Source: Marinimicrobium sp. C6131
Lineage (GTDB): Bacteria; Pseudomonadota; Gammaproteobacteria; Pseudomonadales; Cellvibrionaceae
Assembly (NCBI RefSeq): GCF_026153455.1
Contig: NZ_CP110629.1
Location: forward strand, 2,480,001 to 2,544,000
DNA: 64,000 nucleotides
Reading direction: 5' to 3'
Shown here: in pieces, positions 1 to 9,028 of the stretch
Position numbering within the stretch: position 1 is the first letter of the stretch
Layout of the letters: every line of letters begins with the position of its first letter
The notes under the pieces: model-generated
Told to the model about the DNA's origin: nothing
Databases searched by the model: none
The model's input: the letters and a program-made list of their open reading frames with translations, nothing else
Made by a program: the position numbers and the translations under genes

Positions 1-110
1 CTCTGTCTGGAGGCGTCCCAAGGCCTCCTGCAGATAGATGCAATGAAGGACACTGTTCTCAATACGAGCACTATAAGCAATAACACTCGATATAAAAATT
101 GGAGGATCCA

Positions 111-3100
111 ATGAACACAAACCGCAGTTTGGTTAAAAAACGGTTACTGTCGGCCAGTATTGCCGCCCTGGTCGGCACCACCTTCGGTACTCCCGCCTTG
201 GCGCAGGAGGCCGGTCAGCTAGAGGAGATCGTAGTTACCGGTTTACGCGCCTCACTCGATCGCGCCATGGACATCAAGCGGGATTCCTCGGGCGTCGTCG
301 ACGCCATTTCCGCCGAAGATATTGGTAAGTTTCCAGACGCCAACCTGGCCGAATCCCTGCAGCGGATCACCGGCGTCTCCATTGACCGCGTCAACGGCGA
401 AGGCTCCCAGATTACCGTGCGTGGCTTTGGTGCCGCCAACAATATGGTGACACTCAATGGCCGCACCCTGCCCGCCGGCTACACCTACGGCGGCGGCAGC
501 GGCGCCGGCGGTACCTCCGGCGGTGCCACCCGCGCGTTTGACTTTGCCAACCTGGCATCCGAGAGCGTCGCCGGTGTCAGCGTGTACAAAACCGGTCGCG
601 CTTCGGTACCCACCGGCGGCATTGGCGCCACTGTGGACATCACCACTACCAAACCTCTGGAGAACGACCCCCTGGAGGTTTCTCTGAGCGCCAAGGGCAT
701 GCACGACACCACCGTCGGGGACAGCGGCGAAGACTTCACGCCCGAAGTCTCTGGCTTGTTCAGCTGGAAAAACAGCGACAACACTGTGGGCCTGGCCGTT
801 ACCGCCAGCTACTCCAAACGGGATTCCGCCGCAGCCAATGCCGCTGAAAATAACTGGAACATGGCTTATTGGGATGCCGAAGCACACGCCGCAGGCGAGA
901 ACCAGGGGTTCAGCTGGATTCGCGATGGCGACGGTAATATCGCCGCAGAGATCAACGGAGAACCGAAAGATGGCCAACTCTTCGCACGCCCCAATGATTT
1001 CCGCTGGGCTTATTCCGAACGCAGCCGGGACCGTGCTAACGCGCAGGTGACCGCCCAGTTTGCCCCTCGCGATGATGTGACCGTTACCGTCGATTACACC
1101 TACGCCGATATGCAGATTGCCGAGCACCGCGGCGAATGGGCGCTGTGGATCGGGAACGGTTCGAGCGTGGAACAGGTTGATTTCGACAACTCGGGCGAGA
1201 TCGCCGTGCCTCTGTATATTCAGGAAAAGCTGAACAACAAAGACATGGGTTACGAACAGCAGTGGCGCGAGCAGAACAACACTCTGCATTCGTTTGGCTT
1301 CAACACTGAATGGTTGGTCAATGACTCCCTGACCCTGAACTTTGATGCCCACGACTCCAGCATGGACAACATGCCCGACGGTCCAGGACAGGCTGGCGAA
1401 ATCGCCATGAGTGTGGGTGCGCCGGTTGGTGAGCGCCAGTACTTCTGGTTCGGCGGAGACCTGCCTCAGGGCGCCTACGACTGGGACGATGACAACACCA
1501 ACGATAACGGGCGCTTTGACGAACCCGATTTCGGCACCCAGCAGGGTCGCGTGTTCTACGCCTCACAGGAAATGGATATCGCTCAGGTTCAGTTCGGTGG
1601 TAGTCAGGCATTTAATGAAGCTACGGTGGACTTCGGCCTGGAATACCGCGAAATGGAGATGCGCCAACAGAACTCCAACCGCCAGGTCCAACTGGGCAAC
1701 TGGAACGTCAGCAACCCCGGAGAGCTGTACAACATTCTCAAACCATTCAACTTCGCCGCTCAATACGACGACTACGACACCTCCAGGATGAGCACCATCG
1801 GCATGCGGGCCATTGACGTGTACGGCCTGTGCCAGCAATCGTTGGGCATCTACGGCGATTACGATGGCAACTGGGATTGCTCCGCGCTCAGCCAACACCC
1901 CAACGACAATCAGGTGACCGAAGAGATTACCGCCGCATTCGTTCAGTATGACAATACCTTTGACCTGGGTGGCTTTGAGACCGACGTTCTGCTCGGCCTG
2001 CGCTACGAGGAAACGGAAGTGACCTCATCCGCACTTATGGAAGTTCCGCTGTATCGGCCCTGGGAGAGTGATAACGACTTCCAGACCACCGTATACGCCG
2101 ATGACCAGGCGTTTGTGGCAGAGGATCACAGCTATGATAACCTCCTACCCAGCCTGGACGTAGGTGTTTCGGTTACCGACGATGTGCTCGCCCGCTTCTC
2201 CGCCAGCCAGACCATTGCCCGGCCGAACTACGGCAACCTTTTCGTATCGGTGGGCAATTTCTGGCAGGACAACCCCACCCACCTGGGCGGTATCACCTCG
2301 GCCAGCAAAAACGATCCCAAGCTGGATCCGTTGGAGTCCACCAATATCGACCTCTCGGTAGAGTGGTACTTTGATGACAGCAGCTATGCGTCCATCGGCT
2401 ACTTCCGCAAAGACGTAGAGAACTTCATTGGCTCCGGGGTACGCAACGAGCCGCACTTTGGCATCCGTGACCCAAGTGCCGGGCCATTGGTAGAGCAGGC
2501 CGAGCAGGCCTTGGAGGCACGGGGTATCTCGGTCAACGCCGAAAGCCTGTTTACCATGACCGCCATTCTGGACAACCCGAACGACTTCCCGACCGGGCCC
2601 GACGCCATTCAAGTGGACAGCGGCAACGCCTCGCAGCTGGACCCGGACTTTGTCGCCGACATGATTCAGACGTACGACATTGCGCCAAATGAGGACAGCC
2701 CGTTGATTCAATGGCGCACCACCTTCCCGATCAACCAGAAGGAAGCCACCATTGATGGTGCCGAGCTGGCCTTCCAGCACTTCTTCGGTGACACCGGGTT
2801 TGGCGTGCAGGCCAACTACACCATCGTCGACGGCGACATCGGCTTTGACGATACCGCTGATCCAACCGAGGAGCAGTTTGCCCTGCTCGGCTTGAGCGAC
2901 ACCGCCAACCTGGTAATGATGTACGAAAAGCATGGCGTTCAGGCTCGTCTGGCCTGGAACTGGCGCGATGAGTTCCTGCGTCAGACCAACCAGGGTGGAT
3001 CCAATAACCCGGTTTATGTCGATGAGTACTATCAATGGGACATGAGCGTCTCGTATGAGATCAACGACCAGTTCAGCGTTTTTGTGGAAGGTTTGAACCT

Positions 3101-3203
3101 GACTGAAGAAAATGTTCGCTGGCGGACCCGTGATGCCCGTTTGACGCAGTACCTTGAAGACCTGGGCGCACGCTATCAAATCGGCGTTCGTTACAACTTC
3201 TAA
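111..3203 (+). CDS. TonB-dependent outer-membrane receptor
   Basis: Outer-membrane receptor that imports a substrate using energy from TonB-ExbBD. The ATG at 111 is chosen because GGAGG (101-105) sits just upstream; an in-frame TTG at 99 has no such site. The product is about 1030 residues. It has a signal peptide ending near ALAQ (about residue 32), then a TonB-box-like EEIVVTG, then a plug domain (AESLQRITGVSIDR, ITVRGFG). The long C-terminal beta-barrel ends in a typical aromatic-terminated strand (IGVRYNF). This architecture fits the large receptors common in polysaccharide-degrading proteobacteria. No substrate gene lies next to it, so the ligand is unknown. It is monocistronic, with a strong terminator directly downstream. 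Confidence 0.93.
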   Translation: MNTNRSLVKKRLLSASIAALVGTTFGTPALAQEAGQLEEIVVTGLRASLDRAMDIKRDSSGVVDAISAEDIGKFPDANLAESLQRITGVSIDRVNGEGSQITVRGFGAANNMVTLNGRTLPAGYTYGGGSGAGGTSGGATRAFDFANLASESVAGVSVYKTGRASVPTGGIGATVDITTTKPLENDPLEVSLSAKGMHDTTVGDSGEDFTPEVSGLFSWKNSDNTVGLAVTASYSKRDSAAANAAENNWNMAYWDAEAHAAGENQGFSWIRDGDGNIAAEINGEPKDGQLFARPNDFRWAYSERSRDRANAQVTAQFAPRDDVTVTVDYTYADMQIAEHRGEWALWIGNGSSVEQVDFDNSGEIAVPLYIQEKLNNKDMGYEQQWREQNNTLHSFGFNTEWLVNDSLTLNFDAHDSSMDNMPDGPGQAGEIAMSVGAPVGERQYFWFGGDLPQGAYDWDDDNTNDNGRFDEPDFGTQQGRVFYASQEMDIAQVQFGGSQAFNEATVDFGLEYREMEMRQQNSNRQVQLGNWNVSNPGELYNILKPFNFAAQYDDYDTSRMSTIGMRAIDVYGLCQQSLGIYGDYDGNWDCSALSQHPNDNQVTEEITAAFVQYDNTFDLGGFETDVLLGLRYEETEVTSSALMEVPLYRPWESDNDFQTTVYADDQAFVAEDHSYDNLLPSLDVGVSVTDDVLARFSASQTIARPNYGNLFVSVGNFWQDNPTHLGGITSASKNDPKLDPLESTNIDLSVEWYFDDSSYASIGYFRKDVENFIGSGVRNEPHFGIRDPSAGPLVEQAEQALEARGISVNAESLFTMTAILDNPNDFPTGPDAIQVDSGNASQLDPDFVADMIQTYDIAPNEDSPLIQWRTTFPINQKEATIDGAELAFQHFFGDTGFGVQANYTIVDGDIGFDDTADPTEEQFALLGLSDTANLVMMYEKHGVQARLAWNWRDEFLRQTNQGGSNNPVYVDEYYQWDMSVSYEINDQFSVFVEGLNLTEENVRWRTRDARLTQYLEDLGARYQIGVRYNF

Positions 3204-3216
3204 GGAGAAACAAGCA

Positions 3217-3240
3217 GGGGCGGCTCAGCCGCCCCTTTTT
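3217..3240 (+). terminator. Rho-independent terminator of the TonB receptor
   Basis: A perfect 8-bp stem, GGGGCGGC (3217-3224) with GCCGCCCC (3228-3235), has a TCA loop and is followed by TTTTT. It lies 13 bp after the receptor stop codon, between the convergent receptor and nrdD genes. Confidence 0.9.
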
Positions 3241-3261
3241 CCCCGTACGTCCCGTTCAGGA

Positions 3262-5067
3262 TTACCGAACCAGAGCCGCACTCCCCTCTTTACCTCGACG
3301 ATGGTAGTGACGTAACCGATGTTCGTTACGGCGTCCGGCGCTGAACGCCGACACCCGTTTCAAATAGCCGATCACTCTCGTACCATAATCAATATCCTCC
3401 GAATGGCATTCCGGACAGGCCTCAAGCGTTCGCTTGTCGATGTGTTCGCAACGATTGCAAATGGTGATCCGAACATTGATACAGAAGTAATTGCAGCCGG
3501 TGCGCGCCGCGGTTTCCATTAGGGCGAGATAGCCATCAACGGTCAGCGACTCCTCCAGGTTCAGGTGCAACGCCGAACCGCCGTCAAGATAGTCGATTAG
3601 CTCTCGTCCGTGCAAAATCAATTTATCCAATGAGTTGGTAGACTCATCTTCAACCTGATAGAAGTAGGAGTTGTAGCAATCTCTGCGAACCTGGTAGCCA
3701 TCCGCCCGATCCCATTTGGCATTCTTTACGCCCAGGTTTTCGGCGGGAACGAATTCGGTATTGAACATATAGCCCCACTCTTTCTTGGCCCGCTTGTTGG
3801 CATCGTAGATGACTTTCAGCTGTCCCTGCACAAACGCTTTGTATTCAGAGTTATTGCCGGGCACCAAGCCCTGCGACTCGGCCGCCTCCACCATGCCATT
3901 GATGCCGATGGTCAGAAACTGTTTGTCGAGCGAGATTAACCCCGCATCATAGACGCTTAGCAAGCCAGCCTGCTGATACTCTTCCATCAACGCCCGGTAG
4001 GCCACTTGATAGCGATGTACTTTGTCCACCTCGACTTCCAGGTCGCGGCCATCCTGAACCAGACGATTCATGTTCAGGGTAATTACGTTGATGGAGCCGG
4101 TGGCCACCCCGCCCGCACCCAATGTGTAGGAGAAGGTGTTGTCACTAATTTCGCTGCGCAACCGGCAACAGGAGGCCAACGAGTCGGCATTGTCCGACAT
4201 GTACATGAAAAATGAGTTTCCCTCACTTAGCTCACCGGCCAGCTTTTTGGCAAACAGTTGGTCCCGACAGCGCCCATCTTTGGTCAACAAAGCGGCCGTA
4301 ACCACCGGAAAGGTGAGAATCGCCTTTGTACGCTCCCGGTTGAACCAGTTCATGAAAAAATCCTGCAACTGTGACACCGAGTTCCAATCGGGTTTGGTGA
4401 AATCCGGAAACACGAAATCACCAAACATTGACTCAAAATAGTACTGATCGTATACCGAAATATTCCAGAACACACTCTGATAACCGCGCGCGGCGGCCGG
4501 CTGGTTGATAGCATAGACCACGTGTTGAAGATGGTTGGCAATCGCTTTCGGGTGGTCTCGCAAGTAGTTGTCGCCATAGTCTTTTCGGGCGAAATAGTCA
4601 AAATAGGTTAAAAATTCGACCGTGGCCACGGCACCGGCAAACTGAGCACTGACAGCGAACACCAGGTTGACGAAGCTGCCACAGAAGGATTCCAGGTGCT
4701 GCGGTGCGCGAGACTCACCACCGAGTTTGGTCAGCCCGTCGCGTAGGAAGGGATACAGCGTCATGGAGATGCAGTAGGGCTTGAGGCTGGTTTCATCGTG
4801 CACATAAATTTCGTGCGCCTCAACCTGACGAACGTATTCCTCCGCCAGCTCATCACCAAACAGTTCGGCAATTTTGCGGCTGACTTTCGCCCGGTTGATC
4901 TGGATGAACACATCTTTCATCAGCTCGGACTCCAGTGTGGCGATATTTTTGTGCGTGACGTTGGCATTGGAATCCACGCGGGAGCCGTCGGCGGCATTAT
5001 CCGCGTGCAAGTATTCCTGAATGAAGCTCAGTTTCTGATCGATCTGGTGTGGTGTGAGTTGAAGCAT
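3262..5067 (-). CDS. nrdD: Anaerobic ribonucleoside-triphosphate reductase (class III)
   Basis: Glycyl-radical enzyme that reduces ribonucleoside triphosphates to deoxynucleotides without oxygen. The 601-residue protein starts at an ATG preceded by GGAGG. The C-terminal zinc site is visible as CNRC (about 537-540) and CPEC (about 551-554). It is followed by the glycyl-radical segment RVIGYLKRVSAFSAGR, with the radical glycine near residue 578. A Cys pair in the ASCCRLR segment lies in the active-site region. The protein is about 110 residues shorter than E. coli NrdD and begins directly in the catalytic barrel, so the N-terminal ATP-cone is absent. This suggests a subtype without the usual overall-activity control (inference). 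It follows nrdG and overlaps it by 71 bp. Confidence 0.93.
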   Translation of the reverse strand: MLQLTPHQIDQKLSFIQEYLHADNAADGSRVDSNANVTHKNIATLESELMKDVFIQINRAKVSRKIAELFGDELAEEYVRQVEAHEIYVHDETSLKPYCISMTLYPFLRDGLTKLGGESRAPQHLESFCGSFVNLVFAVSAQFAGAVATVEFLTYFDYFARKDYGDNYLRDHPKAIANHLQHVVYAINQPAAARGYQSVFWNISVYDQYYFESMFGDFVFPDFTKPDWNSVSQLQDFFMNWFNRERTKAILTFPVVTAALLTKDGRCRDQLFAKKLAGELSEGNSFFMYMSDNADSLASCCRLRSEISDNTFSYTLGAGGVATGSINVITLNMNRLVQDGRDLEVEVDKVHRYQVAYRALMEEYQQAGLLSVYDAGLISLDKQFLTIGINGMVEAAESQGLVPGNNSEYKAFVQGQLKVIYDANKRAKKEWGYMFNTEFVPAENLGVKNAKWDRADGYQVRRDCYNSYFYQVEDESTNSLDKLILHGRELIDYLDGGSALHLNLEESLTVDGYLALMETAARTGCNYFCINVRITICNRCEHIDKRTLEACPECHSEDIDYGTRVIGYLKRVSAFSAGRRNEHRLRHYHRRGKEGSAALVR

Positions 5068-5524
5068 GGGAGTGACCTCCTTGGAAGTGATGGTTGAGCA
5101 TTGCGCCGGTGCGCAAATCGATAAGGCGTTGATTGGTGGTGGGGCTGTCGAGGCCGCCCAACTCCCGAACCCAAGGGCCGGTTTTAAGAAACGTCAGTTG
5201 ACGACGTAAGCGGGGCTCGACCGTATCAAGACCGGTGTACAGGCAACGATGTACTCCCTGACGTTGGGCGGCAGCCAATAACGCCAGCAAGGCGCTCGGC
5301 TGCCATTCACCACCGAAAAAGAGCACACAGGTCACCAGCCCCCGATAGTCTTTCAATCGCTGAATCAGAAAGTCAGGCGTCAGAGGGCGACCACCTTGAG
5401 GGTCCCAGCTGTCCGCACTGTGACAACCCGGGCAGCGCAGTGGACATCCGGTAACCGTGTAGGCCAGAGACACTTCTCCAGGAACCTCCTGAAAGACCAC
5501 ATCTTCGGTGAGATAACGCAACAT
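4997..5524 (-). CDS. nrdG: Anaerobic RNR activating enzyme (radical SAM)
   Basis: Activase that uses S-adenosylmethionine and a [4Fe-4S] cluster to place the glycyl radical on NrdD. The radical-SAM motif CPLRCPGC (CxxxCxxC) lies at residues 27-34. The start at MLRYLTEDVV (5524) is chosen because family members begin there; the frame is open further upstream but that part does not resemble the family. The product is 175 residues, close to the usual 150-175. The C-terminal tail after the recognisable RLIDLRTG...LN segment runs 71 bp into nrdD in another frame. The two genes form one operon led by a pair of NrdR boxes. Confidence 0.9.
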   Translation of the reverse strand: MLRYLTEDVVFQEVPGEVSLAYTVTGCPLRCPGCHSADSWDPQGGRPLTPDFLIQRLKDYRGLVTCVLFFGGEWQPSALLALLAAAQRQGVHRCLYTGLDTVEPRLRRQLTFLKTGPWVRELGGLDSPTTNQRLIDLRTGAMLNHHFQGGHSHASTHTTPDRSETELHSGILARG

Positions 5525-5555
5525 GATGAGTTCGCCTGAGCTGCATGACCTGAAA

Positions 5556-5603
5556 GCACAACATATAGTGTTTTTATAGCAAGCAAGACACAATACCCAG
5601 TAA
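5556..5603. promoter_or_regulatory. Tandem NrdR boxes upstream of nrdGD
   Basis: Box 1 (5556-5571), read on the minus strand, is ACACTATATGTTGTGC, a close match to the NrdR consensus ACACWATATATWGTGT. Box 2 (5588-5603) is the weaker ACACAATACCCAGTAA. The boxes are offset by exactly 32 bp, about three helical turns, which is the known spacing of tandem NrdR boxes. They lie 32-79 bp upstream of the nrdG start, as expected for repression of ribonucleotide reductase genes by the ATP/dATP-sensing repressor NrdR. nrdR itself is not in this window. Confidence 0.72.
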
Positions 5604-5808
5604 GCGGTAATACTCGCGCCAACCCTGATCTCCTCATTTTTTTGCCGACAGAAAACGGCCAAGAGACTCGCATCCAGATCAACCTGCACACTGAGACCGG
5701 GGCCTGAATGTGGGAAACAGGCCGCATAAGTTAATCACAGAGGGGCATTTACAGGTTCACACGGATTGATCAACATTACACCGACGACAACTCATCAGGC
5801 ATAGCTTT

Positions 5809-6519
5809 ATGGTAGAACGAAAATTTGTCACGCTAGACCGGCTTTTTATCGGACGTGCTATACCCTACGGCCCGAACGGTGAACTCAGCGCCATTCACAA
5901 AGCCCCCCTGGAGGGCCCAGTCACGGTCACTTCTTTAGGTCTGACCGGTGATCAACAAGGTGATCCGCGTCATCATGGCGGCCCCGACAAAGCCATCCAC
6001 CATTATCCCGCCGACCACTACCCCCACTGGCAACAGCAACTGCCCGACACGCACGGCAAGCGCTGGCACTGTGGCGCGTTTGGTGAGAACATCAGCACCG
6101 TTGGTTTGACTGAGAGCGATGTCTGTTTCGGCGACATCTTTGCCCTCGGTTCTGTCCGTCTTCAGGTGAGCCAGGCCCGCCAACCCTGCTGGAAACTGAA
6201 CCACCGGTTTCACGAGAAAGACATGGCGCAACGAGTGCAAGATAGCGGTCGGACGGGCTGGTACTATCGGGTATTGACCCCGGGCACACTTCAGGCGGGT
6301 GATCGGTTCAAATTGATTGATCGGCCTCATCCGGATTGGCCATTGACGCGCATACTGCACTTTCTGTTTCTCGATCCTCTGAACACAGAGGCATTGCGCG
6401 CCATGCATGAGCTTCCCCGCTTACCGGCGTCTTGGCAAAAGTTGCTAGAACATCGATTGAACACCGGTGAAGTGGAGAGTTGGGACCGACGATTACGGAC
6501 GCCGACAAAAACCGTATAA
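5809..6519 (+). CDS. yiiM: MOSC domain protein, YiiM family
   Basis: The 236-residue protein matches the YiiM/MOSC family, small molybdenum-cofactor-binding proteins that in E. coli help reduce N-hydroxylated purines. The MOSC core includes GDQQGDPRHHGGPDKAIHHYP and the conserved cysteine in SQARQPCWKLNHRF, which would bind the molybdenum. It is transcribed away from nrdG and followed 59 bp later by a PLP enzyme gene, so the two may be co-transcribed. Physiological substrate and redox partner cannot be read from the sequence. Confidence 0.85.
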   Translation: MVERKFVTLDRLFIGRAIPYGPNGELSAIHKAPLEGPVTVTSLGLTGDQQGDPRHHGGPDKAIHHYPADHYPHWQQQLPDTHGKRWHCGAFGENISTVGLTESDVCFGDIFALGSVRLQVSQARQPCWKLNHRFHEKDMAQRVQDSGRTGWYYRVLTPGTLQAGDRFKLIDRPHPDWPLTRILHFLFLDPLNTEALRAMHELPRLPASWQKLLEHRLNTGEVESWDRRLRTPTKTV

Positions 6520-6578
6520 ACACCACCTGCACGAAAAGCCTCCAGGGCGAACCGATTTTGTTTGAAGAGACCAGGACC

Positions 6579-7769
6579 ATGCCGATAAATAAGCCCCAGG
6601 CACTACGGACACGTTTAATTCACAACCACCCCGACAACGACCCCTACGGCAGCCCCTACTGCCCGGTGTACAACACCACCACCTACCGCCAGGCCAATAC
6701 CCGGGCTCTACTTGATACCATTGAGGGGCGCGCCGATGGACCGCTGTATACCCGCTGGGGCGGCAACCCCACCATTGAGGCGCTTGAACAGAGTCTGGCA
6801 ATGCTCGAACAGGCGCCGGCGGCACTGGCCTTCGCCTCGGGCATGGCCGCCATCTCGGCGACGTTGCTGTGTCACGGGCGCGAGGGCATCGTCGGCGTGG
6901 GCGACCTGTACGGCGGTACCCTGGAGTTTCTCGAGCATAACGCTCGCCCTCTGGGCTACCCGGTTGAGTACCGGCGCTACGATCAACTCGACGAACTGGG
7001 CGACACACTCAGGCCCGGGATGCTCGTGTACTGCGAAACGCCCGCCAACCCCACGCTCCGGCTGATCGACATCGCCGCCCTGGCCGAGCAGGTACACCGC
7101 AAAGGCGCCCTGCTCATGGTGGACAACACCTTTGCCACCCCCATTAACCAGCAGCCTCTGACCCTCGGGGCGGACCTGGTGGTGCACAGCGCCAGTAAAT
7201 ACCTCGGCGGCCACAGTGACATTACCGCCGGCGCGCTTATGGGCGACCGGGAACGAGTGCGTAGGGTCGCCTCATGGCGTACCAACCTGGGACAGATTCT
7301 GTCCCCGGAAACCGCCGCTCTGCTGGCCCGCAGCCTGCGTACCCTGCCTCTACGTGTACGCACCCATAACGACAACGCTTTGGCTTTGGCCCAGGCGCTT
7401 GAAACCATGTCGCCTATCCGCCGGGTGCTCTACCCGGGCCTCGCTTCGTTTGCCCAACACGAGCTGGCCAAACGACAAATGTGCGGCTTCGGAGGGATGC
7501 TCAGCATTGAACTCGAGGGCGATTTTGAACAGGCCGCCGCGGTGGCCGATCGTCTCAAGGTTTTTGTATTGGCGCCCAGTCTCGGTGGATTGGAGAGCCT
7601 GGTCAGCCAACCTTGCGCTACCAGTCACCATGGCATCAGCCGAGAACAGCGAATGGCGCAGGGCATCAGCGACAGTCTGTTGCGCCTGTCGGTAGGGGTA
7701 GAGTCCGTGGAAGATTTGATCAGCGACATCCAGCAGGCCCTTGACGCCGCTTACGACTCCGCCCGGTGA
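6579..7769 (+). CDS. Cys/Met metabolism PLP-dependent lyase/transferase
   Basis: A 396-residue member of the cystathionine gamma-synthase / beta-lyase / methionine gamma-lyase family. The PLP-binding lysine lies in LVVHSASKYLGGHSD. The phosphate-binding loop (ASGMAAISATLL) and the YCETPANPTLRLIDI and MVDNTFATP segments are also present. The start at MPINKPQALRT (6579) is preferred because AGGA lies just upstream and homologues begin near there; the frame is open another 33 codons without family similarity. Which reaction it catalyses cannot be decided, because the neighbours (YiiM, a glutamine amidotransferase) are not sulfur amino acid genes. Confidence 0.85.
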   Translation: MPINKPQALRTRLIHNHPDNDPYGSPYCPVYNTTTYRQANTRALLDTIEGRADGPLYTRWGGNPTIEALEQSLAMLEQAPAALAFASGMAAISATLLCHGREGIVGVGDLYGGTLEFLEHNARPLGYPVEYRRYDQLDELGDTLRPGMLVYCETPANPTLRLIDIAALAEQVHRKGALLMVDNTFATPINQQPLTLGADLVVHSASKYLGGHSDITAGALMGDRERVRRVASWRTNLGQILSPETAALLARSLRTLPLRVRTHNDNALALAQALETMSPIRRVLYPGLASFAQHELAKRQMCGFGGMLSIELEGDFEQAAAVADRLKVFVLAPSLGGLESLVSQPCATSHHGISREQRMAQGISDSLLRLSVGVESVEDLISDIQQALDAAYDSAR

Positions 7770-8171
7770 CCGGAATAGCACCCATCGCGCGGCGTGGTCG
7801 ACATTTGGCGGGCGTAAACCGCTCGACACTGGCACCAGGAGTCCCAGAACTAACTCACCGTTTTGAGTGGCTCAGAATTCTCCGATTATTTGGGGCTCTT
7901 AACGGGACGCCCAGGCCCGAACGGTAAAAGTATTGTAAGTCCGGTGCCAGCCCCTAAAGCATCACGTAATCACTATCATGGTGCTCTTGCCCCGACTGAT
8001 TTTGCACCAATCTGGAACACAGCTTGGGCCTCGACGACATCACTGCAATTGTTTGGTGCATAAGCCAAAGGTTGTCGAAGCGCCATGCCTCCCCTGACGG
8101 CAGTCCGACGAAAGATAAAGTGCGTATAATCTCTTATTATCTGTGCATTATCCTTTAAGAGCCGGTCTGTT
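7770..8171. other. Intergenic region without a convincing gene
   Basis: About 400 bp between the PLP enzyme and the amidotransferase. A 66-codon open frame at 7863-8063 has no recognisable product and no clear ribosome-binding site. A TATAAT at 8125-8130 is a plausible -10 element for the downstream gene, but no good -35 is visible. I see no hairpin with a T-run and no tRNA. Confidence 0.5.
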
Positions 8172-8966
8172 ATGTGCGAACTTCTGGCCATGAGCGCCAA
8201 CACCCCCACCGATCTGTGCTTCAGCTTTACCGGCCTGACCCGCCGCGGCGGCGAAACCGGGCCTCACAAAGATGGGTGGGGCGTGGCGTTTTACGAAGGC
8301 AAAGGCGTGCGCAACTTCCACGACGCCAATGCCAGCGCCTCCTCCCGCATCGCCGAGGTAGTGCAGACCCATCCGATCAAAAGCGAAGTGGCCATCTGCC
8401 ATATCCGTCAGGCCAATGTTGGGGACATTTGCCTGGCCAACACCCATCCGTTCACCCGCGAGCTCTGGGGCCGATACTGGGTGTTCGCCCACAACGGCCA
8501 GTTGTCGGATTTTGCGCCCGAACCCGGTTTCTACGAACCGGTGGGCACAACGGACAGCGAGGCGCTGTTCTGCGATATGCTCAACCACCTGCGCCAGCAT
8601 TGCGACCGGCACACGCCGACCGCCGAGGTGGTACAGCGGCTGGTGAGTCTGTCCGAAGGCTACGCCCGTCAGGGGGTATTCAACCTGCTGTTGAGCAATG
8701 GCGACTGGCTGCTCACCTACTGCTCCACCAAGATGGCCTGCATTACCCGCCGCGCACCCTTCGGTCCGGCCCGCCTGAAGGACGCCGACATGATGGTGGA
8801 TTTCAAATCGGAAACCACGCCCGACGACATTGTTAGCGTGATCGTCACCGAACCGCTCACCAGCGATGAGACCTGGAATATCTACCAGCCCGGCGAGTGG
8901 CGCCTGTGGCGCAAGGGTGAAGTGGTCATGGCAAGTTCAGCCATCGACCAAACTCGCCAGAGATAA
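8172..8966 (+). CDS. yafJ: Class II glutamine amidotransferase, YafJ family
   Basis: A 264-residue protein starting MCELLAMSANTPTDLCFSF. Cys2 becomes the N-terminal nucleophile after methionine removal, typical of Ntn-type glutaminase domains. Other conserved pieces are GPHKDGWGVAFY, HIRQANVGDICLANTHPF and FAHNGQLSDF. It has the size of stand-alone YafJ-type amidotransferases (about 255 residues) and carries no synthetase domain, so the acceptor of the released ammonia is unknown. It stands alone, with a possible -10 element (TATAAT, 8125) upstream. Confidence 0.88.
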   Translation: MCELLAMSANTPTDLCFSFTGLTRRGGETGPHKDGWGVAFYEGKGVRNFHDANASASSRIAEVVQTHPIKSEVAICHIRQANVGDICLANTHPFTRELWGRYWVFAHNGQLSDFAPEPGFYEPVGTTDSEALFCDMLNHLRQHCDRHTPTAEVVQRLVSLSEGYARQGVFNLLLSNGDWLLTYCSTKMACITRRAPFGPARLKDADMMVDFKSETTPDDIVSVIVTEPLTSDETWNIYQPGEWRLWRKGEVVMASSAIDQTRQR

Positions 8967-9028
8967 CAGGGATTGCACTGTCCTACTCGTACCGCCCGTT
9001 AGTCGACTCTCGTTCTCTTCGAAATATG

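Noticed and set aside
252..1352. Long minus-strand open frame opposite the TonB receptor
   Set aside because: It is a shadow of the GC-rich receptor gene: low-complexity Gly/Val-rich product, no ribosome-binding site and no family. The same applies to 2145-3179 minus, 47580-49016 plus and 62346-63536 plus.
5766..5773. TTGATCAA as an FNR site near nrdG
   Set aside because: FNR needs TTGAT and ATCAA separated by four bases; here the halves are fused, so it is not a proper site.
8011..8030. TGGAAC-N5-TTGGG as a sigma-54 promoter before yafJ
   Set aside because: Mismatches in both conserved elements, and the gene is an unlikely sigma-54 target.
7863..8063. 66-codon frame in the gap before yafJ
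   Set aside because: No ribosome-binding site, no recognisable motif and ordinary non-coding composition.
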